64,000 bases of DNA, from NCBI GenBank assembly GCA_029204225.1, contig CM055094.1:12435314-12499313 (forward strand), written 5' to 3'. A model generated the notes under the pieces. It was not told where the DNA came from, ran no database searches, and saw nothing but the letters and a program-made list of their open reading frames with translations. This stretch comes from Diphasiastrum complanatum (Eukaryota; Streptophyta; Lycopodiopsida; Lycopodiales; Lycopodiaceae). Numbering within the stretch: position 1 is the stretch's first letter; every line of letters begins with the position of its first letter. A program made the position numbers and the translations under genes. This document shows, in pieces, positions 1-9,118 of the stretch.

Positions 1-862
1 ACGATGGTATCAAACAGTCTGCACTTACCCGGAGCATCACGAATAGACTTACGGAAGCTGAATCTCTCCAGCTGGACTAGGAAAGAGTGGCCCTTCCCAA
101 GTCTAGAAGTAGCCGCCTGTCTCATACTGAAGGTAGGACCAGAGAAGAGCACGCCCAGGTAAGTGTATGAAGAAACCACCTCTAGGGACTGTCCATCGAA
201 GGTAAGCTCCTGGCGCTGCATGAAGGCCCGAGAGGTATTGAAGACCATAACTTTGGTCTTCGAGAGGTTCACCCCTAAACCCCACTGAGTACAAAAAGTG
301 TGTAAACAGTCCAACTGTCTCTGAAATCACTCTCTGGTACGAGAGACTAGTACCACATCATCCGCATAGAGAAGGATGGCAATCAAAACGTCTCCCAGCC
401 GACACCCGTCCCCACCACACTGAGAGATGACCTGCTCTAGCTCGTCAGTATATAATCCAAAGAGAACTGGTGAGAGAGAACATCCCTGCTTAACCCCAAT
501 AGTACTCCAGATCTGCTTAGAAATGCCACTACCATGACAAAAGCAACCCAAAACTCTCTCATAGAGAGCCATGACGGCTAGAATAATATTTGTAGAGAAA
601 CCTAGGTCTCGGAGTCTTTGGATAAGTAAAGCGCGTGGAACAGAAGCAAAGGCTTTCCTGAAGTCCACAAAACAACAGTAAACTTTTTCTTTCCTATGTC
701 TAGCTTCCTCAATGATGGTGCAGAGTGTGAATATGTGATTTGTAGAGGAATAATGAGCGCGGAACCCTGCCTAACCCAAAGCATGTAATCTCCTGGACTC
801 TGCTTCTGAGCTAACTGCAGACTGGAGGATGACGCCATATATCTTCGCGAGGACATGTCCAA
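1..862 (-). mobile_element. LINE (non-LTR retrotransposon) reverse transcriptase fragment
   Basis: Read on the minus strand, this region gives most of a non-LTR reverse transcriptase running off the window start. Visible in order: AGFRAHYSSTNHIF, the DFRKAFASVPR block (palm motif A), GVKQGCSLSPVLFGLY (motif B), the catalytic LLYADDVVLVS box (motif C), then GLGVNLSKTKVMVF and a YLGVLFSG block. The frame is interrupted by single in-frame stops at about 777-779 and at 327-329 (TGA where a Trp or Arg would be usual), so it is a decayed copy. The endonuclease part is not in the window: the coding match ends near 860, where a GA microsatellite begins. The YADD box and KTKVMVF differ from the F-x-ADD form typical of angiosperm L1 elements. 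The element family is inferred from motifs only. Confidence 0.88.
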
Positions 863-881
863 TCATAATAGTGCGGTGATT

Positions 882-884
<3 letters not shown>

Positions 885-915
<31 letters not shown>
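885..915. repeat. (GA)n microsatellite
   Basis: About 15 uninterrupted AG units, followed at 943-958 by a second short GA run. It sits at the junction between the LINE fragment and the hAT relic. Confidence 0.95.
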
Positions 916-917
<2 letters not shown>

Positions 918-969
918 TTAGATTTGTGTGCTTGTGTGTGTTTGAGAGAGAGAGAGAGATGGCCGCTCG

Positions 970-1318
970 TCCCATTTGGGATGAGGTGTGTTGCCCGACA
1001 AAAAGTGGCGTTGCCCTTTTTGTCAAAAGCAGTTCACAGGGAACGCCTCTCGGGTTCGAGCACATTTGGGGGCCAGAGGCACCAGACAAATGTCCATGCT
1101 GGGATCTTTCAAAGAGGGGTAGCACAGAGAGGCCACCAGGACCATAGCACAGATGTTCTATGACCTGAACCTCCCCTTTATCATGGCATCATCCCGCATC
1201 TTTCGAGAGGCTATCTCGAAAGTTGCAGTCTGCGGGCCCGGCTACACACCACCCACAGCCGACGCGCTTCGCGGCCCTTTGGTCCAGGAGCGGGTTGCAT
1301 CCGTCAGAGAGAGACTAG

Positions 1319-1320
<2 letters not shown>
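970..1320 (+). pseudogene. hAT-type (DUF659-like) transposase relic
   Basis: From about 1123 the plus strand reads IAQMFYDLNLPF, then a spacer and [17 protein letters not shown]. This is the order seen in plant hAT transposases at the start of the DUF659 domain (FFYD-x-x-IPF ... GPGY-x-PP ... LR-x-x-L). A TAG stop at 1120-1122 closes the frame upstream. The 970-1110 stretch (HIWGPEAPDKCPCW in another frame) may be a broken BED zinc finger, but that is weak. The reading frame runs into a TA microsatellite at 1323, so the catalytic and dimerisation regions are absent. This is a non-functional scrap. It matters because the window also contains short elements with hAT-like target duplications. 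Confidence 0.65.

Positions 1321-1322
<2 letters not shown>

Positions 1323-1391
<69 letters not shown>
1323..1391. repeat. (TA)n microsatellite
   Basis: About 34 uninterrupted TA units. It abuts the end of the hAT transposase relic. ORFs rich in Tyr-Ile across it are artefacts. Confidence 0.97.
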
Positions 1392-1396
<5 letters not shown>

Positions 1397-1460
1397 GCAA
1401 GAAGCTAGTCGAGGACATATGTATGTATGAATGTATACACACACGAGGACGAAACATTTT

Positions 1461-1474
1461 GTGCTCTAATACCA
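1461..1474 (-). other. Possible copia primer-binding site (initiator-Met tRNA type)
   Basis: The minus strand reads TGGTATTAGAGCAC, one or two changes from the TGGTATCAGAGC word used by plant Ty1/copia elements as the tRNA-iMet primer-binding site. No flanking LTR could be delimited, so this is a fossil landmark at best. Confidence 0.35.
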
Positions 1475-1639
1475 CTTGATTATGAGAAGGGGCTAATGCT
1501 CTTATATATGTTGGCAAATCTATTTGGAACATGCGAAGGAAAATCCGGCTTTGATTCTGTCAAAGATGAAGATTCTACAAATGTTGACCTCCACTTTGAT
1601 CCAAGGTGTCCACGGCCTCTTTCACCTCACTCTCGCGAA

Positions 1640-2060
1640 CAATGAGTGATTTGTCTTAAGCCATAAGGTGCATTCAACAACAAGAATGAAAACATCCCTT
1701 GCCTTGCAGAAGTCTGTGAATTTGTTGGAGATAAATACTCCCCCCTGCATCAAAGCATAGAGCTTTGATTCTTCTTTGGGTCGATTTTTCTGATGATGCT
1801 TTGAACTGCACGAAAAACTTCAGAGTATCGAATTTGTTCTTCAAGAAATATGTTGCAATCCTCCGAGAGAAGCCATCAATAATAGTCAGCAAATAGACAG
1901 CTCCCCTTGTGGAAATAGTCTACATAGGACCACAAATGTCCATGTGTACAAGATCTAGCAAAATTCTAGAAGTACATTCTGGATTTGAAATGATTGAACT
2001 TCTAACATGCTTGTTGTAGAATATTTTTTTCCTAAAAGGTGAGCACTTCAGTGGCCAAAA
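1640..2060 (-). mobile_element. Ty1/copia integrase core fragment
   Basis: On the minus strand the segment reads ...LLDLVHMDICGPM, then LLTIIDGFSRRIATYFLKNKF and a degenerate end (DAGG where S/D-N-GGE is expected). These are the first catalytic Asp region and following block of a copia integrase core. It lies downstream (minus sense) of the reverse-transcriptase fragment at 2188-2505, the wrong order for one element, so it is probably a separate insertion or a rearrangement. Frameshifts and stops make it non-functional. Confidence 0.75.
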
Positions 2061-2187
2061 ACAAGACATGAACATAGAATACCATCAAAGAAGTTAACAA
2101 GGACTTTATACCAATCTCTCATACTCACTTAACTCCCTCTCTTCTTTTCAACATCCATTTGATGAACTTTCCATCCAAACTTAGCTT

Positions 2188-3370
2188 CTAAGGCAAACAA
2201 AATCTCAAAGTAGTCCACTCTGCAACTGGTGCAAATGTTTTCTCATAATATGTCCCCTTACTTTGAGCATAGCCTTTAACAACTAGTCTTGCCTTATATT
2301 TGGCAATAGAATCATTTGAATGATTTTTTATTCTAAACACCCGCTTATTCCCAATAGGTTTCTTACCTATAGGGAGATCCACAAGTTCCCAGATGTTGTC
2401 CTTTTCGAAGGACTCCATCTCATCTTCCATGGCCTTTTGCCAAACTTTGCTCTCACTGGCTTCTTCAAACATAGCAAGTTCATAAAAATTCTTAATTTCC
2501 GTCATAATAGCATATTTTATGCTATATGCTTTCTGGAGGTCATTGCTCCCTCATGGATCTTCTAATCTCACCTGCTTGGCTTGTGGATGGCACTTCTTTT
2601 GCACCCACTTGTACCAACTTTTCATATCATTTTGGTACTTTATGTTGAGGTGATATGCTCCTTGGTGAGTATGTGTCCCAAGGAACATTCTTCTCCTCCC
2701 TTTTTTCACCTGCAGATTGTTTGTTCAATCATGGTTATTCATCGCAATTGGACGCATCATCCATCCTAATCTCCCGATTAGATGAATCATCCTATTTTGC
2801 AACCTCCCCATCTTCAATATCTTCATCATCTAAGCCTCAAGATTTGGTAGGAGATCTTGAGTTTTCTCCTTGGGCAAATCTCATCATCATGATAACCATG
2901 CAATTCATCAAAAATGAGATCACATGGACACGATAGTTTTCCTGGATTTTGGATCGTAACACCTATAGCCTTTGACTTTATCATCATATCCAACAATGAC
3001 AGCTTCCAAGGATTTTATTTTTGGAATTGCAATGTAGAAAAGGAAATTTGCAGTGTTGCATGCCTCTCCCAGAAAAGAATCTGGCAATTTCATGAACTTC
3101 AGCATAGAACGTGCACTCTCAACAATGGTCTTGTTCTTCCTTTCCGCTACACCATTGTGTTGCGGTGTATAAGATTGGGTGAACTGCCTTTTGAATCCAT
3201 GTTCATCACAAAAATCATTAAATTCATCTGAAGCATACTCACCACCACTACACGATTGTAAAATCTTCACTTTCCTTCTTGTTTGAGTCTCTCCATTGCT
3301 TTAAAAGACTTGAATCTTTCAAAAGCTTTTGACTTCTTAAGAAAGTAGATTCAAGACATTCTAGCCAAAC
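2188..3370 (-). mobile_element. Ty1/copia polyprotein relic: integrase then reverse transcriptase
   Basis: Minus-strand coding order is integrase (3370 to 2920) then reverse transcriptase N-terminus (2505 to 2188). The integrase part shows GGEYASDEF and YTPQHNGVAERKN, containing the second Asp region (here Ser-Gly, so catalytically damaged) and the catalytic Glu. The RT part shows KVWQKAMEDEMESFEKDN, IWELVDLPIGKKPIG, KYKARLVVKGYAQ and KTFAPVAEWTTLR, the standard copia RT entry block. The palm motif with YVDD is missing because the match stops at 2188. Frame breaks between blocks show it is a decayed 5'- and 3'-truncated copy. Confidence 0.9.
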
Positions 3371-3399
3371 AAATAATTGGACACTCCATCAACCTTGCT

Positions 3400-4840
3400 T
3401 GCTCTCCCAATACGGCATCTCCCATATTGGATATAGCTCCAAAAACAGCTCGTTTATGCTTAAAAAATCGATTTTTAATGCCAAACAAACGCAATGCCAC
3501 ACTCTAGACCTTGTCACAATGCAGCCTAGCCGCCCGTCTCAAGTCTTACTAACACCAAATTTGGCTTTAAAGGACCTCTTGGGCTTCAAAAATTGCTTAA
3601 TTTGGCTTCATCGAGCATTACTAGCTCTAGGCTAAAGAATGGTAAAAATTCCGCATCAAATGGAACTTCTCCTTAAGAATTCCTCTGTTTTTTGACTGTC
3701 AGAGAACTCATCAGCTAGCTACTGCCAAAATTTTGCCCAAAATTGGAGCTTTTTTTACCCAAAAAAGCCCATTTTAGTGAGAGTTATAGTGGAGGAGTAT
3801 AGAAAAGCACTCTCAAACTGAAATATTTCTTCCCTTCAAAACCCCATTCTCATGTCAGGTCCTTTCATTAGAGTCTAAAATGAAGATTTTTTTTGAAGAA
3901 ACATCAACTTTGGCCTCGGGGCCTTTTCAAAGCCAATCCATCGGCCAGAGATGATCCAATGGTTGATGTCAGTTTTGATCTGCATGATATCTGCCCTTTA
4001 TCTACTTCATTGCTCGATCCGCCGATGGATGAGTGTGATCTAGCACGCTAACTAGCTGTCCTACAGCCGCAAAATACCTCCATACGCTAAATCATCCTCA
4101 CGGTGAGGGCATGCGAGTCTCCCTCGCACCCTTTCTACTTCTCTTCTTTAGCTCAAGGTTTTTGGCTATGGTTTCAAGCTGCTCTCAGCTGGATCAGGAC
4201 TTTTAGGCTATACGGCCACCCACGACTGCTTGCTGGCCTAGGCCCCACTCCAGCTTTTTACAACATGAATTTTATCCTCTACAGCTCAAGATCCAATACT
4301 TTCTACTGGTGAAACCCTTGCTATGGAGAACCGGCTAACTTCCCTGGCCATTTCTTAGCATTTTTCTAAGCTTGCTCTAGCAGCACTCTTCTCCACTAAG
4401 GTTGCCCTACAGTAGCCGGAATTGATTGCTCACTGCTTGGTGCAGTATTAACTGCATACAATTGCAATTTGTGGATAAACCTTTAAAAAACCAAAAACTT
4501 GAGAAAATCAGAACTTTCTCCTGTTTGCACCGAATCAATCCCTCTAAATTGCTATGGTTGTCACTCATTGCTCTTTGCAGCTCCTTTGCAAATTCAAAGG
4601 ACTTCAAGGCTAATACAAGCTTTCTCCTTAACCGCTGCTTATTGGACCTACAATGGTTTTTCATGAAACAAAGGCATTGGTCTAAGCAAAATTGCCGAAA
4701 TCAAGCATCACATCGTTGGTTGGAAGTTGGAACATAGGATCATAAGCCTTACAAGGTGCCAACTATTGATGGATGTCGTCATTAGTTGAAGTAGAAAAAA
4801 GAGATTTTGTTGAGCACTAAGTGGCCTAATAATTTCCTTG
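3400..4840. other. Unassigned intergenic DNA
   Basis: No coding pattern, transposon domain or tandem repeat was recognised on either strand. Short open frames at 4103-4312 and 4407-4737 have no recognisable motif. It is likely old repeat-derived sequence. Confidence 0.5.
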
Positions 4841-4859
4841 AAGATGTAGTTAGCCTTTG

Positions 4860-5275
4860 GAAAGACTTGAAGAACCAAGGCATGGGGCTGAGATTATATC
4901 ATAGACAAAGAATGAATACTTAGCAATTTGATTACAAAAGAAAATATCTACTTTGTAAAATTGCAATATATCTAAGTATGTTTTGTGAGCAGAGCGTTTC
5001 AGCGTGAAGGACTTGAAGAATCGATACATGGGACTGAGATCATAGACAAAGAATGAATATTTGACAATTTGACGTTTTGCTAATCAAAAATCTACAGTTT
5101 ACAAGCTCACGAATTTGGATAGTTGGGATCCTTTTCAAGAATTAGCATCAACGTGGCCAAATTCAAAGTTGTTATGAACATAACTACAAAAGAAAATATC
5201 TAATATGAGATTGGAATATACCTACGTATGTTCCGTGGGCAAAGTGTGTCAGAACGTAGCATTCCAGAACGATGC
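4860..5275. repeat. Degenerate internal duplication
   Basis: A block with GACTTGAAGAA, a CATGGG(G/A)CTGAGAT core and CATAGACAAAGAATGAAT occurs at about 4864 and again at about 5008. The associated word ACTACAAAAGAAAATATCTA with downstream TATGTT(C/T) recurs near 4930 and 5183. Order is kept but spacing differs, so it looks like an old duplication with later indels rather than a fresh tandem array. Confidence 0.6.
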
Positions 5276-5289
5276 AACAGAAAAAAACT

Positions 5290-6500
5290 TAAACTTTTCT
5301 ATTTATAGCCAATGGAACCCTATCAGAAGCCACATAAACTAGGAGCAATAGTAGGTTTCAAAATCTAGAGAATTCTATTGTACGTAGCACATCTATGTCA
5401 AATTGGTGCCTCCTTGTCATGCCTTCTCAATAATATCAAGAATCAACAAGGCAAATTGCAAACGTCCAGAAGATATTAAAAGCATATGACTACCAATGAT
5501 AAATGGGCCTCTATTCAATTAATGGGACCATATGCCTTAGTTTACTAATGTCTGTGCCCATAATACTTCCTCCAACAACAATGGCCCCCTCAATGTTGGC
5601 AGTATGTAGAAGAGATGCAGAAACTAAAAAATAAAAGTCAAAAGCTAATGCAATTCTCACGAAAAGCTGCATAGCCGCAAGTATAAATTCTGAACTCGTT
5701 TTTTTTTGTCACAACATAAGAGAAATGTCGTGTACACTAAGGTTGTTGAAGGATAATATGTGAACTCTAGCAAGTGATACATATACACCAAAAAAAGCAA
5801 AGGCATCAACATGAACAAGGCAACTTGGAAGGTTGTAGCTACCACCCTGTATGACCATGCAATCCTATTGTATTTCTCCAAATTTCAAAGCATCATGCCT
5901 CCTCCATACAATACACAATAGATACCATGAATATGTCTTTATACATCACCAAGCAAGCCATAGTTACTATGGATAAGTAGCCTTAGACATGTCATCAATG
6001 TATCCGTCGTCAATGTATCCATTACCCTATACCATGGAACGTCACCATATATCAAGGAATACCATGTAAAGAAAACAAACTCACATCTATTTCCGCAACT
6101 CTTTCAATTTGATAGACCAAACATGGTTTAGAATGACTGAAGAGTTCCTAACTATAATTTTTTGTGAGGCCCTTAAGAGGACCTCTCGATAAGCTGCAGC
6201 ATGAGGGAAGATACCCCGGCACATGCCTAATAAGGTTATAACTTACATGTGATTTTGTAGAAGAGACAAAAAAGCATATGAGGTTTTATCCCACACTTCA
6301 TGGAATCTGACCACCATCTTCTTACTTTCCAACTAAATTTTTGACTTTCACTGAAGTTAACATCTAGCAACGGAAAAACACAAAATATATATGATGTCGG
6401 GTTCATGTCGAATAACAATAGAAAAACACGTATGTAGCTCCTCTAAGTGGACTTATGCTTTGTTGTTTGAGGTTGAAAGGAAGTGCACTCACCCTTGTTA
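5290..6500. other. Unassigned intergenic DNA
   Basis: AT-rich sequence without recognised domains. Open frames at 5657-5881 and 6236-6418 (minus) are short and featureless. Confidence 0.5.
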
Positions 6501-6503
6501 AGG

Positions 6504-6803
6504 CTACCACATGAAACAGAGGGTGACTTGCATTTCTGGGACTTCAGGAAAAGCTTTTAATTTCAGTCTACCCAGCAGGTTGATTAGGAGACTTTCCGAT
6601 CTCAAACAATACATCTTGGACTTTTGCAGCATGACTAGGGCTTCAAAAAGCATTTCATACGTTTCACAATAACAATGTACGGTACCATCGACCATTTCAT
6701 TTTCCAAGTAATGCATAGATTCAAATTGATTCACCAAATTTCTAGAAAATGACTGATTACAGAAGAATGCAGATCCATCACTTAGGGTTTGCTGGTTGTC
6801 CAT
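6504..6803 (-). CDS. Candidate first exon of an unrecognised host gene
   Basis: A 99-codon minus-strand frame begins MDNQQTLSDGSAFFCNQ and contains ETYEMLFEALVMLQKSK and a Leu-rich stretch (ESLLINLLGRLKLK) suggestive of amphipathic helix. Its composition is more protein-like than the surrounding AT-rich ORFs. A possible donor (CAA|GTCACC) lies at the 3' end near 6527. Upstream on the same strand (6825-7193) lies a purine-rich GAAGAAG/GGAGGAGG tract of the kind common in plant 5' leaders. I do not recognise the family and found no following exon. It may be a genuine first exon, an exonised fragment or chance. Confidence 0.25.
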   Translation of the reverse strand: MDNQQTLSDGSAFFCNQSFSRNLVNQFESMHYLENEMVDGTVHCYCETYEMLFEALVMLQKSKMYCLRSESLLINLLGRLKLKAFPEVPEMQVTLCFMW

Positions 6804-7136
6804 TCTGTCAATGAGCTGTATGCTTCATGGCATTGAGATTATACAAATAATATCCAGATCCATTGGAAAATCGACAGAAAAAGTTATAATTCTAGACTGT
6901 GACAGATAGAAGGACATAGCGAATCCCCAAAGGACATTTTCTGAAGCGTTTAAGCTTGTAACAACAACAAAGGAAGATAGAATGGCATCAAATCCAAAAG
7001 ACGAGCATGGCAGCAAAAGGAATGAGCTAAAGCGGACACCATGATTGATGATTGAGAGGCCCTGCTGCTGCACGAGGGAAAGATCCAAAGGCGCCTGCGA
7101 TAATTCTCCCAAAGGCTCTGAATAGTTGCCTTCTGT

Positions 7137-7174
7137 CTTCTTCTTCCTCCTCCTCCTCTTCTTCTTCTTCTTCG
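7137..7174. repeat. (CTT/CCT)n trinucleotide tract
   Basis: Plus strand TTCTTCTTCC, CTCCTCCTC and TTCTTCTTC; on the minus strand GAA/GGA repeats. It lies about 340 bp upstream (minus sense) of the candidate exon at 6504-6803, where it could be a 5' leader feature. Confidence 0.8.
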
Positions 7175-7360
7175 TTATGAAGGAGATGGTCACATGAGCC
7201 CCTTTTTAACTAGAATAGGGGATCAAGGTTCTATCAAAGGAGCTTTTGGCCTTGCCTTCAAAGGGGATGGGTCATGAGTGCTCACACTCTTCTTTGGCCT
7301 TGACTTCAAAGCTAAGGCCATGGGTGATCATTTCTCACACTCTTCTTCTTTTTTTTTTTC

Positions 7361-7744
7361 TTGAGAGCATGATGTTTGCCTTGCCACGATAATGGTACAA
7401 GATCCAAGATGGTGATGATCTTGCCAAGAGCTAAGGTGTGACTCTTCTATCTTTCTTTTTCTTGAGAACATGATGTTAGCCTCGCCACGATAACGGTACA
7501 AGATCCAAGATCGTGATGATCTGCCAATAGCTGAAATGTCACTCTTCTATCTTTCTTTTTCTTGAGAATATGATGTTAGCCTTGATAACAGTACAAGATC
7601 CAAGATCGTGACGATCTGCCAAGAGCTAAGGCGTCACTCTTCTATCTTTCTTTTTCTTGAGAACATAAGGCTAGCCTTGCCACGATAATGGTACAAGGTC
7701 CAAGATGGTGATGATCTGCCAAAAGCCGAGGTGTCACTCGCCCC
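7361..7744. repeat. Minisatellite, four ~100-bp units
   Basis: Units start TTGAGA(G/A)CATGATG at 7361 (101 bp), 7462 (100 bp), 7562 (95 bp) and 7657 (last, truncated near 7744). Each carries GGTACAAGATCCAAGAT, (G/C)GTGATGATC, GCCAAGAGCTAAGG and ends CACTCTTCTATC plus a T-rich tail. Unit 3 lacks the CCACG just before the GATAA word. Similarity between units is high by eye, with scattered transitions and small indels. No coding frame runs through it. Confidence 0.92.
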
Positions 7745-8536
7745 CATGCGAGTTTGAGCACAAAAAATGGGTTTCTTTTTTGCTTTCAAATTCTTCTAAA
7801 CTGCAAAACAAAAAATTGCTCTTCCCCATTTTCCAATGATTGGAATGCTTTTTGAGCATACTTGTCTACATCAAAGCTTCCCATAAATATTTCAAATCTC
7901 TTTGTTTTCTTGTATCTTATCCTGGTCGGTCTTTTTCTTTACTCGCCTTCAAGTTCCATTTGGAGATGCTGAAGATTTCCTTGCTACTTACAATATTGGC
8001 TTATCATATACAAAATCAAGTTGTCGGTTGAGGGAGTGTGTTGGCCGTTTGTTAGCAATGTTATGTATTCAAGTTGGTCAAGGAAACATGTGAATAGGTC
8101 AAAGTTAAAGGAAGTGTGTGAAAGTTTGGAGACTTCGCTTTAGTTATAGTGCACTAGCATTTTATATCACTAGCATGATAATTTACAATACTTGAACTAT
8201 ACATCCATTGATAGGCATAGCCCAGTTGGGAAAAAAGGCTTAAGATGTCCCTCTTTCACAACAATCTCAATCCAAGTTTCGGTCTTCGTGGAAATAGTAC
8301 CATCTCTCGTCTAACTCAGCTACAACTAGAGACATAAACCTAAAGCTTGATTGGAACATATTTTTTGCTTGGATAAAGTTGATTCTTCTTTTAGAGGCTC
8401 TTTGGTTTGCAAATTTCATTTCTTCAATCCTCTTATTCAAGTTTTTTTGACAAATGTTATTATGTTTTGACCATTTGAGTATGCCTTAACCAAGAAAATG
8501 TTCTCCATCGTTTAATAGGAACAAAATCAAACTTGG
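7745..8536. other. Unassigned intergenic DNA
   Basis: No recognised coding or repeat structure; the small overlapping ORFs at 7840-8093 have no motif. Confidence 0.5.
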
Positions 8537-8745
8537 TGTCATGTCCACGTCCTGTATATAGGATTCGGTATATTCCTAGACTTGGATACCCGATACTTCA
8601 GTGAATCAAGCTTATTAGTTATGCCACATCACACTGGATGTGACCCGCAAGTAATTAATAACCTTGTGAGGCCTAGACACGCTAATTGGAGTTAGTACAA
8701 GGTTTGGGACCGTATGTGCATGTATAGAGTATCAATAGCAATGCT
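8537..8745 (+). mobile_element. Diverged chromovirus-type LTR relic
   Basis: Begins TGTCATGTCCACG and contains GTAATTAATAACC and GGTTTGGGACCGTATGTGCA. The order matches the LTR that begins TGTCATGCCCACG at 51937 and contains AAGTTAATTATAAGG then GGTTTGGGGCCCTTATGTG. Similarity is patchy. It is called a relic of the same LTR family, without adjacent coding sequence. Confidence 0.45.
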
Positions 8746-9034
8746 ATGAATAAAATTGCTTGTTTTTTTGCTTTTTGACTCAAAATTGATAGTAAGAACA
8801 CAAATACAACAAGATTAGATCAATTAAATGGCTATAATTCTGTAAATTGGTTTGCATGTGATAGAAAAATAGTTGCATGTCACGAATTTCCACTTTATAG
8901 TGAAGAAAAAAATCAGAAAATAGCCAAAAATCATCATTGTTGCTTGTTTTTTCATAAAGTTGGATAGTACGTGGGGGCTATAAAACACCATGTAGAGCTT
9001 GTAAAGAGTTGAACCAAAGTCTTTTGAAGTTGTC

Positions 9035-9118
9035 CCTGAAGTTAGAGCCAAGAATTCCATGAATTGGGCTTGTAGAAGGTCAAAAAAGACCAGAAATAGC
9101 TTATTTTTGTGGTTTTTG
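9035..9118. repeat. Dispersed repeat, copy 1
   Basis: GTTAGAGCCAAGA, TTGTAGAAGGTCAAAAAAG and a T-rich tail match the segment at 47221-47305 in the same orientation over about 85 bp (roughly 75-80% by eye). No terminal repeats or coding capacity are visible. It could be a piece of an unrecognised short element. Confidence 0.6.

Noticed and set aside
1323-1391. ORFs on both strands encoding long Tyr-Ile runs
   Set aside because: They are translations of the TA microsatellite, not genes.
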